DNA of 64,000 nucleotides, taken from positions 36,253 to 100,252 of the forward strand of contig CANRIP010000003.1 in NCBI GenBank assembly GCA_947630715.1, in the 5' to 3' direction. A program made the position numbers and the translations under genes. The notes below the pieces were generated by a model, which saw only the letters and a program-made list of their open reading frames with translations, had not been told where the DNA came from and ran no database searches. Below are positions 54,410 through 63,551 of this stretch, piece by piece (position 1 is the stretch's first letter; every line of letters begins with the position of its first letter). Origin of the DNA: an uncultured Acetatifactor sp. GTDB lineage: Bacteria; Bacillota; Clostridia; Lachnospirales; Lachnospiraceae.

Positions 54410-56147
54410 TCTCTTGATTATACTCCTTTATCCCTAAATACGGAAGAATATTTTCAAAAAGCTGTCTGACGATGGGGGCCGCCACCTGTCCTCCGTAATA
54501 GATTCCCTGGGGATTGTTGACAATGGCCAGGGCCATCACCTGAGGATCCTCCGCAGGGGCAAACCCCACAAAGGAGGCGATGTATCTGCCGCTCCCCCGG
54601 GGCAGCGTCTGGCTGGTCGCCGTCTTTCCGCCCACGCTGAACCCTTCCACGGCTCCGTTTTTTCCGGAGCCCTCCGCCACCACCATCCGCAGAATTTCCC
54701 GCATGGTGGCGCTGGTCTGATCCGATACGATCCCATCCCTCACCGGATAGGTAAAGGTCTGTAAGGCCTCTCCCTCCTGATTTAACGTTTGCAGGGCAAA
54801 ATGGGGCGTGATCCTGTGCCCGCCGTTTACGATGGAGGCCGCGGTGGTAATCAACTGAATGGGCGTAATCTGGAAGGACTGGCCGAAGGATACCGTTGCC
54901 AGCTCCACATTCCCCATATCCTCTTTCTTGTGCATGATGGTGCCCGCCTCGCCCGGCAGATCGATGCCCGTCTTCTGTTTCAGGCCGAACTGCTCAAAAT
55001 AACGGTAGTAATTTTCCACCCCCAGTTTCAGGCCCACCGTGATAAACACCGGGTTGCAGGAGTTCATGGTGGCGTGGACAAAATCCTGGCTGCCGTGGCC
55101 CGCGATCTTATGACAGCGGATTCTTCTGTCATCCACCATAATATAGCCGGGACAGTGGAACGTACTTTCCGGCGTCACCACCCCTTCCTCCAGCCCCGCC
55201 GCCGCGGTGATGATCTTAAAGGTGGAGCCGGGTTCATAAGTATCGTTGATGCAGCCGTTGCGCCAGATGCCGTTTAACAGGTTCTGCCGTTCCTCGGCGG
55301 TGAGAGTTTCCGGCGTCCCTTCCGGCAGAGTGTAAGGATCGTTCAGATCAAATTCCGGCACGTTGACCATAGCCAGCATTTCCCCGTTTTGGGGATTCAT
55401 CACCAGAATGGAGACGCTGTCCGCCTCCTTGGCCGCCATGGCCTGGGAGGCAAGCTGGGTGGCGTAAGCCTGAATGTTCATATCCATGCTGATCACCAGG
55501 TCATTGCCGGCCACAGGCTCCTGCCTGCGCTCTCCCGCCGTTTCCACCTCGATGCCCGCGGCGTCGGTCACGGTAAGGATATTGCCCGGCGTCCCCTTCA
55601 GATATTCCTCATAGATCACTTCCAGTCCGATGATTCCCTGATTGTCCCCTCCGGTAAATCCCAGCACCTTGCTGGCCAGTTCCCCGTAAGGATAGTAACG
55701 TTTATAATCCTCGTCCACCTTTACGCCCGGCAGATCGTACTCCCGGATCCGGTCGCCCACTTCCTTGGGGACATTGCTCTTGATCCGCTCCATCGACGTA
55801 TATTTTTCCACCCGGGCCCGCACATATTCCTCCGAAAGCTCCAGTTCCCCGCACAGCATGCGGATCACGCCTTCCGGATCCCGGATCTGGTTATGTATCA
55901 CGGAAACGGTGCAGACGGTTCTGTTGTCTGCCAGCACCTTGCCGTTCCGGTCCAGAATCCGGCCCCTTGCGGCCTTGATGCTGCGCTCCCTTTCATGGAG
56001 CTGCGTGGCCTTGTCGGCGTAATAGTCCGCCCGCCACACGCAAAGATAGATCAATCTGCCGAACAAAACCGAGAACATTCCCACAAAGGCCAAAAACAGG
56101 ATCAGTATCTTTTTCCTGTGAAAGATCTTGTTGTTGTCCGTCAACAT
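54396..56147 (-). CDS. spoVD: Class B penicillin-binding protein, SpoVD-like, with KTA in place of KTG
   Basis: 583 residues from the ATG at 56147, six bases after GTGAGG; a TTG at 56162 is also in frame. A membrane anchor (about 12-35) and dimerisation domain (RGRILDRNGKVLAD) precede the transpeptidase domain. Its motifs are STFK in YEPGSTFKIITAAAG, SCN in MNSCNPVF and KTA in VGGKTATSQTLPRG. Most such enzymes have KTG at the third motif. No PASTA domain. It is probably the spore-cortex PBP because a second PBP lies just upstream. Confidence 0.88.
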   Translation of the reverse strand: MLTDNNKIFHRKKILILFLAFVGMFSVLFGRLIYLCVWRADYYADKATQLHERERSIKAARGRILDRNGKVLADNRTVCTVSVIHNQIRDPEGVIRMLCGELELSEEYVRARVEKYTSMERIKSNVPKEVGDRIREYDLPGVKVDEDYKRYYPYGELASKVLGFTGGDNQGIIGLEVIYEEYLKGTPGNILTVTDAAGIEVETAGERRQEPVAGNDLVISMDMNIQAYATQLASQAMAAKEADSVSILVMNPQNGEMLAMVNVPEFDLNDPYTLPEGTPETLTAEERQNLLNGIWRNGCINDTYEPGSTFKIITAAAGLEEGVVTPESTFHCPGYIMVDDRRIRCHKIAGHGSQDFVHATMNSCNPVFITVGLKLGVENYYRYFEQFGLKQKTGIDLPGEAGTIMHKKEDMGNVELATVSFGQSFQITPIQLITTAASIVNGGHRITPHFALQTLNQEGEALQTFTYPVRDGIVSDQTSATMREILRMVVAEGSGKNGAVEGFSVGGKTATSQTLPRGSGRYIASFVGFAPAEDPQVMALAIVNNPQGIYYGGQVAAPIVRQLFENILPYLGIKEYNQENEQN

Positions 56148-56241
56148 CCAAAACCTCACCAAAAGAATGTTACTATACTGTATTCCCCTTCCCCGGCCGT
56201 TATGCCCGAAAACCGGGCGCGTCCGCCTCCGCCGTCCTGTC

Positions 56242-58497
56242 CTACTGGATCTGGGGATTCACCGGTACGCCCTCGTCTTCCACGGTCTGAGGGCTCATGG
56301 AAATGCCCTGCTCGTCAAACAGCTCTCCCGTTTCCGGATCCTTGTAATAACCGGTGGCGGGATCAATGGGGAAACTTTTCCAGGGCTGGGACGGCTCCGT
56401 GCCGTTCTCCTGTCCTTCGTCTCCGGGCGCGCCCTCTCCTTCCGGCGTGTCCGCTCCCTGATCGGTTCCCTCATCCTCCTGCCCCTCCTCCGGGGACTGG
56501 GTATCCCGATAAGTGATTTCCAGGTTCAGCGCGTCCAGCTCCTGCTGCTCCTGCTGCGTCACATCCTCGGTCATGAAAATATTCATATAAGGAAGCACTT
56601 CCATCAGAATACTGCGCACCATCCTGGTGGCGAATTTGGCGTCGCCCTGCTTTTCCACATTGGGCCTGTCCACCACCACATAGATGGCGATCTGGGGATC
56701 ATCCGCCGGCGCGTAGCCGATGAAGGACACTACATGGTCCGTCTTGGAACGCTGATGAGTGACCGGGTCAATGGTTTCGGCCGTCCCCGTCTTGCCGCCG
56801 ATACGGTATCCCGGCGGGCGGGCCGTCGTTCCGGTTCCGTATTCCACCACGGCATTGCAGAACTGCCGGATCAGCGCCGACGTGGACTCCGAAACCGTCT
56901 GTTTTAAAACCCGCGGCTCTATGTTTTTCACAGTGGCGCCGCTGGAGTTGGTAATCCGGTCCACCAGGTGCGGCTCGTAATAATCCCCCCCGTTGATCAG
57001 GGAGCAGAACCCGGTGATCATTTCAATCATGGTAACGTTAAAGTTCTGTCCAAAACTGTTGGTGGCAAGATCCGCCGCCCCCATCTTGTCGGCGGTATAA
57101 ATCAGGCTGGCGGTCCTGGCTTCGCCGGCCAGATCCACGTTGGTGCGCAGTCCAAAGTTAAAAATCTGCTGAAAACGGCAGAAATCCTCTGTGCCGATGG
57201 ACTGGGCGATCTTCATCATGCTCACGTTGCAGGACTTGGCCACCGCCTGTTCCAGCGTCAAAGTGCCGTCGTAACGATTGTGACAATGAATCTGATAACC
57301 GCCGATATCCAGATAGCCGTTGCAATCAAAAGTGGAGGCCGGGGATATGGTCCCCAGCTCCAGCCCCGCGGCCACCGTAAAGGGCTTTGCGGTGGATCCG
57401 GGCTCATAGGTGCCGGTGATACAATAGTTTTTCCAGAGGTTATTCAGATTCAGGTACACCTGATCCTGATCCATGGCGGACAGGGTTTCCGCGTTGATGA
57501 TAGTCCCCGTGTTGCGGATCTCGTAATAGCCGTTGGCGTTGGTGATCTGCTCCACCATCTTGGAACCCAGCAGATTCTCCGGGTTCCTGGCATCGTTTAA
57601 GTTATAGCCGGGGGCGCTGGCCATGGCAAGCACCTCCCCGGTGTGCACCTGCATGATGATGCAGCCTACGTTGTCGGCTCCGTTGCCCTCGTGGTATTCG
57701 TCCTTATGCTCCTCCATAAATTGATTCAGGTACTTTTCCACAATCATCTGGATATTCGCGTCGATGGTGGTATGAATACTGCTGCCGTCCACCGCCGCTT
57801 TCACGGTTCTCTCCAGCGCCAGATCCTCGTTGAGATAACCGTATTCCCGGCCGTTTACGCCGCTTAATACGTCATTATAGTATTCCTCCAGCCCGTAGCT
57901 TCCCTGGCCGTCCGTGGTGGTAAACCCGATCACATCCGCCGCCAGAGAATCATAAGGGTAAATTCTCTTGTATTCCTCCTCAAACCAGACGCCGTTGATA
58001 TTGGAATCCTGGGCGTTCTGCGCCTCCAAAAACGGAGAAATCTGCTCGTAAGTAAGCTGACGCAGAGGCACATACCAGGAAGACGTGGGATGTCCGATCA
58101 CATATTCCCTGATCTGCGCCATATCCAGATCAAAGCAGGAACCCAGGGCCTGCAAGGTGGGCTCCAGATATTTTTCATCCTGGGCCAGCATCAGCTTGGA
58201 ATCGATCACCAGATTATACACCTTCTGGCTGGTGGCAAGCCTGGTGCCCTGGCAATCGATGATATCCCCCCGCCTGTACGGAATGACGGTGGAATCATAC
58301 TGCTGCTGGGAAAGCACCTGCTTTTGGTACTTCACTCCGTTTTCCTTCACCAGATAAACCAGCCGGACGCATAACCCGGCAAAAGCCAGCAGTACCAGCA
58401 CATACAGCACCACCAGCTTTTTCTGCATTTTAATGGAGAATCTGTTTCTCTGCCTTTCCTCCCGTTTCCCCGCCGTTTCCGACCTGCTTGTCCTCAC
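56242..58497 (-). CDS. Class B penicillin-binding protein (FtsI/PBP2B-like)
   Basis: 751 residues from a GTG at 58497, which follows GAGG at six bases. A membrane anchor (about 26-48) is followed by a dimerisation domain, then the transpeptidase with STAK in GSTAKPFTVAAG, SCN in KSCNVSMM and KTG in IGGKTGTAE. After the catalytic domain comes an acidic Glu/Gly/Asp-rich tail (about 675-720) instead of PASTA repeats. It is the likely division transpeptidase paired with FtsL, encoded just upstream, and with FtsW. Confidence 0.9.
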   Translation of the reverse strand: MRTSRSETAGKREERQRNRFSIKMQKKLVVLYVLVLLAFAGLCVRLVYLVKENGVKYQKQVLSQQQYDSTVIPYRRGDIIDCQGTRLATSQKVYNLVIDSKLMLAQDEKYLEPTLQALGSCFDLDMAQIREYVIGHPTSSWYVPLRQLTYEQISPFLEAQNAQDSNINGVWFEEEYKRIYPYDSLAADVIGFTTTDGQGSYGLEEYYNDVLSGVNGREYGYLNEDLALERTVKAAVDGSSIHTTIDANIQMIVEKYLNQFMEEHKDEYHEGNGADNVGCIIMQVHTGEVLAMASAPGYNLNDARNPENLLGSKMVEQITNANGYYEIRNTGTIINAETLSAMDQDQVYLNLNNLWKNYCITGTYEPGSTAKPFTVAAGLELGTISPASTFDCNGYLDIGGYQIHCHNRYDGTLTLEQAVAKSCNVSMMKIAQSIGTEDFCRFQQIFNFGLRTNVDLAGEARTASLIYTADKMGAADLATNSFGQNFNVTMIEMITGFCSLINGGDYYEPHLVDRITNSSGATVKNIEPRVLKQTVSESTSALIRQFCNAVVEYGTGTTARPPGYRIGGKTGTAETIDPVTHQRSKTDHVVSFIGYAPADDPQIAIYVVVDRPNVEKQGDAKFATRMVRSILMEVLPYMNIFMTEDVTQQEQQELDALNLEITYRDTQSPEEGQEDEGTDQGADTPEGEGAPGDEGQENGTEPSQPWKSFPIDPATGYYKDPETGELFDEQGISMSPQTVEDEGVPVNPQIQ

Positions 58498-58511
58498 TTT
58501 TCGCCTCGTTT

Positions 58512-59060
58512 CTAGCGGCTATTCCCGGTTGCCCGGCGCATATAGTCGCTTCCCTCGTTGGTGTATGTGATAATCTGGCCTTCCTCCGCGTACACCATGC
58601 CAAGCTCTCCGATGGCAATACGCTTGACTTCCTCCAAATCGATACTGTTTAAAATCTTGTTATACGCCTCGTCATTGGCAATTTTCAGGCTGTTTAACTG
58701 ACTCTCCATGGAGGCCACGCTTTTCGTGAGATTGGTCAGCCGCGCCTGCATCTGAATATAGTTCACCAAAATCAGCCCCGCCGTACAGAGAGCCGCCACC
58801 AGAAAAACCACATAGCCGCCGCTCATATGGCGGGCCCTCTCCCGGTTTTTCCGGATCTGAGGCTGCGGCTGTCTCTGGGACTGTCTCCAAGGCTGCTCCT
58901 CTGGCTGTTCCACAATTTCCATTTTCCGCGCCGTGCTCTCATAGGCGTAAGCGCTGTGTACATGCCTGACGTTTCCCGCGCCGCCCGTATGCCGTCCCTT
59001 TTCATATGCAGTTGTTCTTTGATTCCTTCTGCTGCGGCTCATTTTGATTCTGTTCTCCAT
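58512..59060 (-). CDS. ftsL: FtsL-like septum protein
   Basis: 182 residues with a long basic, Gln-rich cytoplasmic N-terminus (1-80), one membrane segment (about 82-101) and a short coiled-coil leucine-rich outside region (RLTNLTKSVASMESQLNSLK). This is the form of FtsL, though the cytoplasmic part is longer than in Bacillus. The position between rsmH and a class B PBP supports it. The start at ATG 59060 has a weak site; an ATG at 59042 is an alternative. Confidence 0.82.
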   Translation of the reverse strand: MENRIKMSRSRRNQRTTAYEKGRHTGGAGNVRHVHSAYAYESTARKMEIVEQPEEQPWRQSQRQPQPQIRKNRERARHMSGGYVVFLVAALCTAGLILVNYIQMQARLTNLTKSVASMESQLNSLKIANDEAYNKILNSIDLEEVKRIAIGELGMVYAEEGQIITYTNEGSDYMRRATGNSR

Positions 59061-59087
59061 CCATTATGATATTTGCGCTTTTTTGTT

Positions 59088-60026
59088 TCATGCGTCGGCG
59101 CCCCTGCTGAACACTCTCAGCTTTGCGCTTTTAGAGCGGTGGTTTTCCCGAAGTTCCTGTTCTCCCGGAAGAATCGGTTTTTTAGTGACCACGGTTCCCC
59201 TGCTTTTCCGTCCGCACACGCACACGGGAAAGCCCGGAGGGCAGATGCAGGGGGTTTCATTTCGTTTCATCACGGTCTTGACGATCCGATCCTCCAGAGA
59301 ATGGAAGGTAATGACGCAAAGTCTCCCGCCCGGCGCAAGAAGGCCGATCAGCTCGTCCAAAGAATTTTCCAGCACGTCCAGTTCCCGATTGCACTCAATG
59401 CGCAGAGCCTGAAAGGTCTGCCGGGAGGGATGGCCGTTCTGACGCATTCCCGCCGGAATCGCCGCCTTGATGATCTCGTTCAGTTCAAACGTTGTTTCCA
59501 CAGGCCCATCCTGCCTTGCCCTGACGATACGCCGGGCAATATTGGCGGCGAACCTTTCCTCTCCGTAATCCCGGATCACCCGGTACAGCTCCCCCTCGGA
59601 ATAATTGTTGACAATGTCCCGGGCGGTCAAAGTCTGCCTTCGATCCATCCGCATGTCCAGAGGGCCGTCAAAGCGATAGGAAAACCCCCGCTCTCCGGTG
59701 TCCAGTTGGTAGGAAGAAACTCCCAGATCCAGCACAATGCCGTCCACCCAATCGACGCCCTCCCTTGCCAGGGCTTGTTTCATATTACAGAAGTTGTCCC
59801 GTATCACGGTAACCCTTCCGCCAAAGGGGGCAAGTCTTTCCCTGGCTGCGGCGATGGCCGCATCGTCCTGATCGATCCCGTAAAAATGACCGTTTTTCAG
59901 CTTTTCACACACCTTCAGGGCATGTCCGCCGCCTCCCAGCGTACCGTCCACATAGACACCGTCCGGCTTTACCTGTAACTGCTCGATCGTCTCGTTCAGA
60001 AGAACGGAGTAATGGTTAAATTCCAT
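59088..60026 (-). CDS. rsmH: 16S rRNA m4C1402 methyltransferase RsmH (MraW)
   Basis: 312 residues from the ATG at 60026 ([17 protein letters not shown]); an upstream extension overlapping mraZ is not used. The SAM site is [36 protein letters not shown] and [12 protein letters not shown] are RsmH signatures. It methylates N4 of C1402 in 16S rRNA. It is the second gene of the cluster after mraZ. Confidence 0.97.
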   Translation of the reverse strand: MEFNHYSVLLNETIEQLQVKPDGVYVDGTLGGGGHALKVCEKLKNGHFYGIDQDDAAIAAARERLAPFGGRVTVIRDNFCNMKQALAREGVDWVDGIVLDLGVSSYQLDTGERGFSYRFDGPLDMRMDRRQTLTARDIVNNYSEGELYRVIRDYGEERFAANIARRIVRARQDGPVETTFELNEIIKAAIPAGMRQNGHPSRQTFQALRIECNRELDVLENSLDELIGLLAPGGRLCVITFHSLEDRIVKTVMKRNETPCICPPGFPVCVCGRKSRGTVVTKKPILPGEQELRENHRSKSAKLRVFSRGADA

Positions 60027-60087
60027 GAGGCGCCCTCTCTCCGGGACAGGAAAGACGGGATCTCTCCCTGCCGTCAAACCCAAACGC

Positions 60088-60519
60088 TCAGATCGTCAGC
60101 CCCAGGTTCAGCATTCCCTGAGAAATCTGATTGATGTCCACCTGTCCGCTGTTTTGATTCCACCTGTCAAGGCTCCAGATCTCCACGCGGCTTCCCATGC
60201 CGGCCAGCACTACGTCCTTTTCCAGTCCCGCAAATTCCCTCAGATCCTGAGGCATCAGGATCCGTCCCTGCTTATCTATCGTTACATACATGGCGCCCGA
60301 AAGAAAGAATCTTGCGAACTGCCTTGCTTCCTCGTTGATTAACGGCAGTGATGCCAATTTTGCTTCAAAGGCTTTCCAGTCTTCGTTTGCATACGCAAAC
60401 AGACAGCCGTCCATTCCCTTGGATACCACAAATTCATCGCCCAGGATCTCACGGTACTTGGAAGGAATGCTCAGCCTGCCTTTCGGGTCAATCGTGTGAT
60501 TGTATCTTCCCATGAACAT
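60088..60519 (-). CDS. mraZ: Transcriptional regulator MraZ
   Basis: 143 residues, the usual length, from the ATG at 60519, six bases after GGTGGTGA; a longer upstream frame is rejected. Two SpoVT/AbrB-type halves are seen, each with the D..GR signature ([15 protein letters not shown] and [15 protein letters not shown]). MraZ binds repeats in its own promoter. It starts the division and cell-wall cluster. Confidence 0.96.
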   Translation of the reverse strand: MFMGRYNHTIDPKGRLSIPSKYREILGDEFVVSKGMDGCLFAYANEDWKAFEAKLASLPLINEEARQFARFFLSGAMYVTIDKQGRILMPQDLREFAGLEKDVVLAGMGSRVEIWSLDRWNQNSGQVDINQISQGMLNLGLTI

Positions 60520-60621
60520 AGCGATCACCACCCGTACGGTCCCCCGTGTTCCGGGGATCCTCAAAGCGGGTCTGCCACAGAATCCGGCATCCTGATCCAC
60601 TCCGCGGTCTGAAAGGCCTTT

Positions 60622-60663
60622 CATACCACTTTATGGGATTTGATGCCACATTCATCCCACTTT
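60622..60663 (-). promoter_or_regulatory. Three MraZ-box-like repeats upstream of mraZ
   Basis: On the minus strand AAAGTGGGATG (60653-60663), AATGTGGCATC (60642-60652) and AAAGTGGTATG (60622-60632) repeat the (A)NGTGG core. The first two are directly adjacent; the third is spaced by 9 bp. They lie just downstream of the promoter, matching MraZ operators of Firmicutes and Mollicutes. Confidence 0.65.
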
Positions 60664-60670
60664 TAAGTTG

Positions 60671-60698
60671 ATTTTAACATATAATTTAAAATTTGCAA
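60671..60698 (-). promoter_or_regulatory. Promoter of the mraZ division cluster
   Basis: TTGCAA (60693-60698), 16 bp, and TAAAAT (60671-60676) on the minus strand, about 150 bp upstream of mraZ. The whole gap 60520-60851 holds this promoter, the MraZ boxes and the lgt terminator. Confidence 0.6.
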
Positions 60699-60723
60699 GG
60701 GGTTGTTTCTGACGGAAAAGCCG

Positions 60724-60760
60724 AAAAAAAGGCGTTCCGACGGGCTTTCGGAACGCCTTT
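60724..60760 (-). terminator. Terminator of ychF-lgt
   Basis: AAAGGCGTTCCGA pairs with TCGGAACGCCTTT as a 13-bp stem (60728-60740 with 60748-60760); on the minus strand seven Ts follow. It lies about 90 bp after lgt. Confidence 0.9.
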
Positions 60761-60851
60761 GCAAGAGAAGACCACAAGATATAGTGGAAGGATGATTTTT
60801 CAGACGGTATATTTATGGTCTGAAACAATCATCCCTCTCTCAAAAAAATTT

Positions 60852-61721
60852 TTAAATTTTTTTCAGAATTTTTTTCTTCTTCCATCTGACCGCCACGTCC
60901 GCGGCCACAGCAGCCAGCACCATAATCAGGGACAGAACCTGGGACACCGGCGCTTTGGTTCCCGGCACAAACAGAGTGTCCGTGCGGATCCCTTCGATAA
61001 AGAACCGGCCCAGCCCGTATCCTGCAAAATACAGCAGACACAGCTCGCCGTCAAATTTCTTATGTTTCCTCCAGATCAGCAGCAGCGCCAGCACCAAAAG
61101 GTTCCAGACGCTTTCATACAGAAACGTAGGATGAACGTTGATATAATTTGCCCCCTCCGGCACATGGGCCAGAATGTTTTCCGTGATATCGCCGGGATCC
61201 CTTACCGCGGCGATGGGAAGCTGCATGGAAAACAGCCCGTCATAAAACTCGCCGAACACCTCTCTGTTCATAAAATTGCCCCAGCGCCCGATTGCCTGGC
61301 CCAGAATCAGTCCCGGCACCGCCGTATCTCCCATGACAAGCGCGCTCTGCTTTTTGATCCGGGCATAGATAAACAGCGTGAGAAACGCGGCGATCACGCC
61401 GCCGTAAATGGCGAGGCCGCCCTGCCTGATCTGAAAAATCCGCAGGGGATTGTCCCGAAATTCGTTCCAGGAAAACGCCACATAATAGATTCTGGCCCCC
61501 AGCACGGAAAAGATCACGGCATAAATGGCAAAATCCCAGTAAAGATCCGGATTCTGCCCGGTTTTCTTTGCCAACTGCGCCGCCAGCAGAATGCCCGCCA
61601 GCACCCCAACTCCGATGATCAAACCGTAAAAATAGATGTGAAACCCAAACAGGCTGATGGATTCCGGCACATTCTTCAAATATATCCCCAGATTGGGAAA
61701 TGCGATATCTCCTGCGTTCAT
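60852..61721 (-). CDS. lgt: Prolipoprotein diacylglyceryl transferase
   Basis: 289 residues with about seven membrane segments. The Lgt signature RWGNFMNREVFGEF is present, as are YGLIIGVGVLAGI and GLGRFFIEGIRTD. It transfers diacylglycerol to the lipobox cysteine of prolipoproteins, the first lipoprotein maturation step. It follows ychF by 19 bp and shares a terminator. Confidence 0.95.
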   Translation of the reverse strand: MNAGDIAFPNLGIYLKNVPESISLFGFHIYFYGLIIGVGVLAGILLAAQLAKKTGQNPDLYWDFAIYAVIFSVLGARIYYVAFSWNEFRDNPLRIFQIRQGGLAIYGGVIAAFLTLFIYARIKKQSALVMGDTAVPGLILGQAIGRWGNFMNREVFGEFYDGLFSMQLPIAAVRDPGDITENILAHVPEGANYINVHPTFLYESVWNLLVLALLLIWRKHKKFDGELCLLYFAGYGLGRFFIEGIRTDTLFVPGTKAPVSQVLSLIMVLAAVAADVAVRWKKKKILKKI

Positions 61722-61740
61722 TTCCAGAAATCCTTTCCCG

Positions 61741-62838
61741 CTATACGTTAAACCGGAACAGAATCACGTCCCCATCCTTCACCACATAATCCTTGCCCTC
61801 GATCCCCACAAGCCCCTTCTCCCGGGCTGCCGCAAGGGATCCCTGTTCCAGCAGATCCCGGTAATTCACCACTTCCGCCTTGATGAATCCCCGCTCAAAA
61901 TCGGAATGTATCTTTCCCGCCGCCTGAGGCGCCTTGGTTCCGATTTTAATGGTCCATGCCCTGGTTTCATCCTCTCCCGCCGTCAGGAAACTCATCAGCC
62001 CCAGGATCCGATAACTGGCCCGAATCAGCTTTTCCAGACCGGATTCGGAAAGACCCAGTTCCTCCAGGAACAGGGCTTTTTCGTCCTCCTCCAGCTCGGA
62101 GATTTCCTGTTCGATGCTGGCGCAGATCACAAAAACTTCGCTGCCCTCCCCGGCCGCGAACTCCTTTACCTTTGCCACCATCCCGTTGGACGCGGCCTCG
62201 TCCGCCAGATCGCTCTCCGCCACATTGGCGGCGTAAATGACCGGCTTATACGTCAGAAGATTGATTTCCTTCATCAAGGCCAGTTCATCCTCATCCTCTA
62301 TTTCCAGATTTTTTGCGGGTTTGCCGCTCTCCAAATGAGCCTTCAGCCGCTCTAACAGCGCAAGCTCTTTGGCCAGGGTTTTATCCATCCGGGCAGCCTT
62401 CGCCACTCTGGACAGTCTCCTTTCCAATACCTCAAGGTCGGCAAAAATCAGTTCCAGGTTGATGGTTTCTATATCCCGCAGAGGATCGACGCTGCCGTCC
62501 ACATGGATCACGTTGGGATCCTCAAAGCAGCGCACCACATGAACGATGGCGTCCACTTCCCGAATATTGCTCAGGAACTGATTTCCCAGGCCTTCCCCCT
62601 TGGAAGCGCCTTTTACCAGACCGGCAATATCCACAAATTCAATCACCGCAGGGGTCACCTTCTTCGACTGGTACATTTCTCCCAGCAGTTTCAGCCTCTC
62701 ATCCGGCACCGCCACCACGCCGATGTTGGGATCGATCGTACAGAACGGATAATTGGCGGATTCCGCTCCAGCCTTGGTAAGTGAATTAAAAAGTGTGCTT
62801 TTCCCCACATTGGGAAGACCGACGATTCCTAGTTTCAT
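61741..62838 (-). CDS. ychF: YchF/OLA1-family GTP/ATPase
   Basis: 365 residues. G1 is GLPNVGKSTLFN, G3 is VDIAGLVKGAS with the family-specific NVAES in place of NKxD at G4. The C-terminal TGS domain contains KIGTKAPQAAGKIHSDFERGF. It hydrolyses ATP, binds ribosomes and is linked with translation-stress control. A good sigma-A promoter lies 140 bp upstream, at the border with AT-rich DNA. Confidence 0.97.
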   Translation of the reverse strand: MKLGIVGLPNVGKSTLFNSLTKAGAESANYPFCTIDPNIGVVAVPDERLKLLGEMYQSKKVTPAVIEFVDIAGLVKGASKGEGLGNQFLSNIREVDAIVHVVRCFEDPNVIHVDGSVDPLRDIETINLELIFADLEVLERRLSRVAKAARMDKTLAKELALLERLKAHLESGKPAKNLEIEDEDELALMKEINLLTYKPVIYAANVAESDLADEAASNGMVAKVKEFAAGEGSEVFVICASIEQEISELEEDEKALFLEELGLSESGLEKLIRASYRILGLMSFLTAGEDETRAWTIKIGTKAPQAAGKIHSDFERGFIKAEVVNYRDLLEQGSLAAAREKGLVGIEGKDYVVKDGDVILFRFNV

Positions 62839-62978
62839 TTCTTCCTATCCCTATCCAAAAATCCTTGATTGACAAGGGTTTTTGCCTTTCTCTATTTTTG
62901 TGCTACGCCCTTTTTCTATTTAGATTTTTCCCCTTATCTCTGGTTTCAGAAAGAAAAGAGATTCCAACACAGTTATGA

Positions 62979-63007
62979 AGTATATCATAAAAAACACGCC
63001 TTTTCAA
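62979..63007 (-). promoter_or_regulatory. Sigma-A promoter of ychF-lgt
   Basis: TTGAAA (63002-63007), 17 bp, and TATACT (62979-62984) on the minus strand. It lies at the start of the AT-rich right end. Confidence 0.7.
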
Positions 63008-63342
63008 TCTCTATTCGGTTACAAGAATAGGTATATCATATTTTGAAAGTTATATAACTCCCTTGCACTATTTCTCTGTTTACACTATTATGAATAATAA
63101 AAATCTCATAAATTTTCTATGTGCAAGCATAATTTCTACTTATTTGTATAAGAAAAGGTGTTTTTATTTCTTATACAGATTTATAAGCTTTTTGAGTAAA
63201 AATAATACCGATAATCACTGTTCACAAAAGCAAGTGTTTTCTTATACATATTTTAAAAGCTGCTTCTTCACTATAACCTTTTTATCAGTTTCTACTTATA
63301 ATAAGAATGTTCCAATTTTTCCACATTAATCAAAAAAATTAG
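63008..63342. other. AT-rich intergenic stretch without a convincing gene
   Basis: Base composition drops sharply to very AT-rich right of the ychF promoter. A plus-strand open frame of 88 codons (63063-63329) has Lys/Phe/Ser/Tyr-rich low-complexity content and no ribosome-binding site, so it is not called. The stretch holds an 11-bp inverted repeat and a third copy of its arm. Confidence 0.6.
63145..63177. repeat. 11-bp perfect inverted repeat, third copy at 63238-63248
   Basis: TGTATAAGAAA (63145-63155) and TTTCTTATACA (63167-63177) are perfect inverted copies with an 11-base spacer. TTTCTTATACA occurs again at 63238-63248. Confidence 0.8.
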
Positions 63343-63519
63343 GAGCATTTTATTCCGCAATGGCTCATGAAATGGCTCGACCAATACACCATCAAGCGGA
63401 TCAGCAAACTAAAACAGCGAGCCATTCATAATACCTGGCGAAAGATGTATCTTGAAAAAACTACTGATGAAATTGCCACTAGGCAGCAGAACACACAAAA
63501 AGCGCCTTCAGATGATTAA
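63343..63519 (+). pseudogene. C-terminal fragment of an unidentified protein
   Basis: An open frame of 58 codons runs from just after an in-frame TAG to a TAA at 63517-63519. It reads FIPQWLMKWLDQYTIKRISK and then a basic helix with HNTWRKMYLEKTTDEIA. It has no ribosome-binding site, and its composition is richer in GC than the DNA on either side. It looks like the tail of a longer protein left by insertion or deletion. I do not recognise the family. Confidence 0.5.
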
Positions 63520-63537
63520 TTCATCCGTTGGTGCTTT
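63499..63537. terminator. Hairpin at the end of the gene fragment
   Basis: AAAGCGCC (63499-63506) pairs with GGTGCTTT (63530-63537) and GATGA (63511-63515) with TCATC (63521-63525), with an internal loop between. The fragment's stop codon is in the top loop. It could terminate either strand; the T-run is better on the minus strand. Confidence 0.5.
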
Positions 63538-63551
63538 CGTTGTAAATATTA

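Noticed and set aside
63063..63329. 88-codon plus-strand open frame in the AT-rich end
   Set aside because: Phe/Lys/Ser/Tyr-rich random-looking sequence, no ribosome-binding site, spans the inverted repeat.
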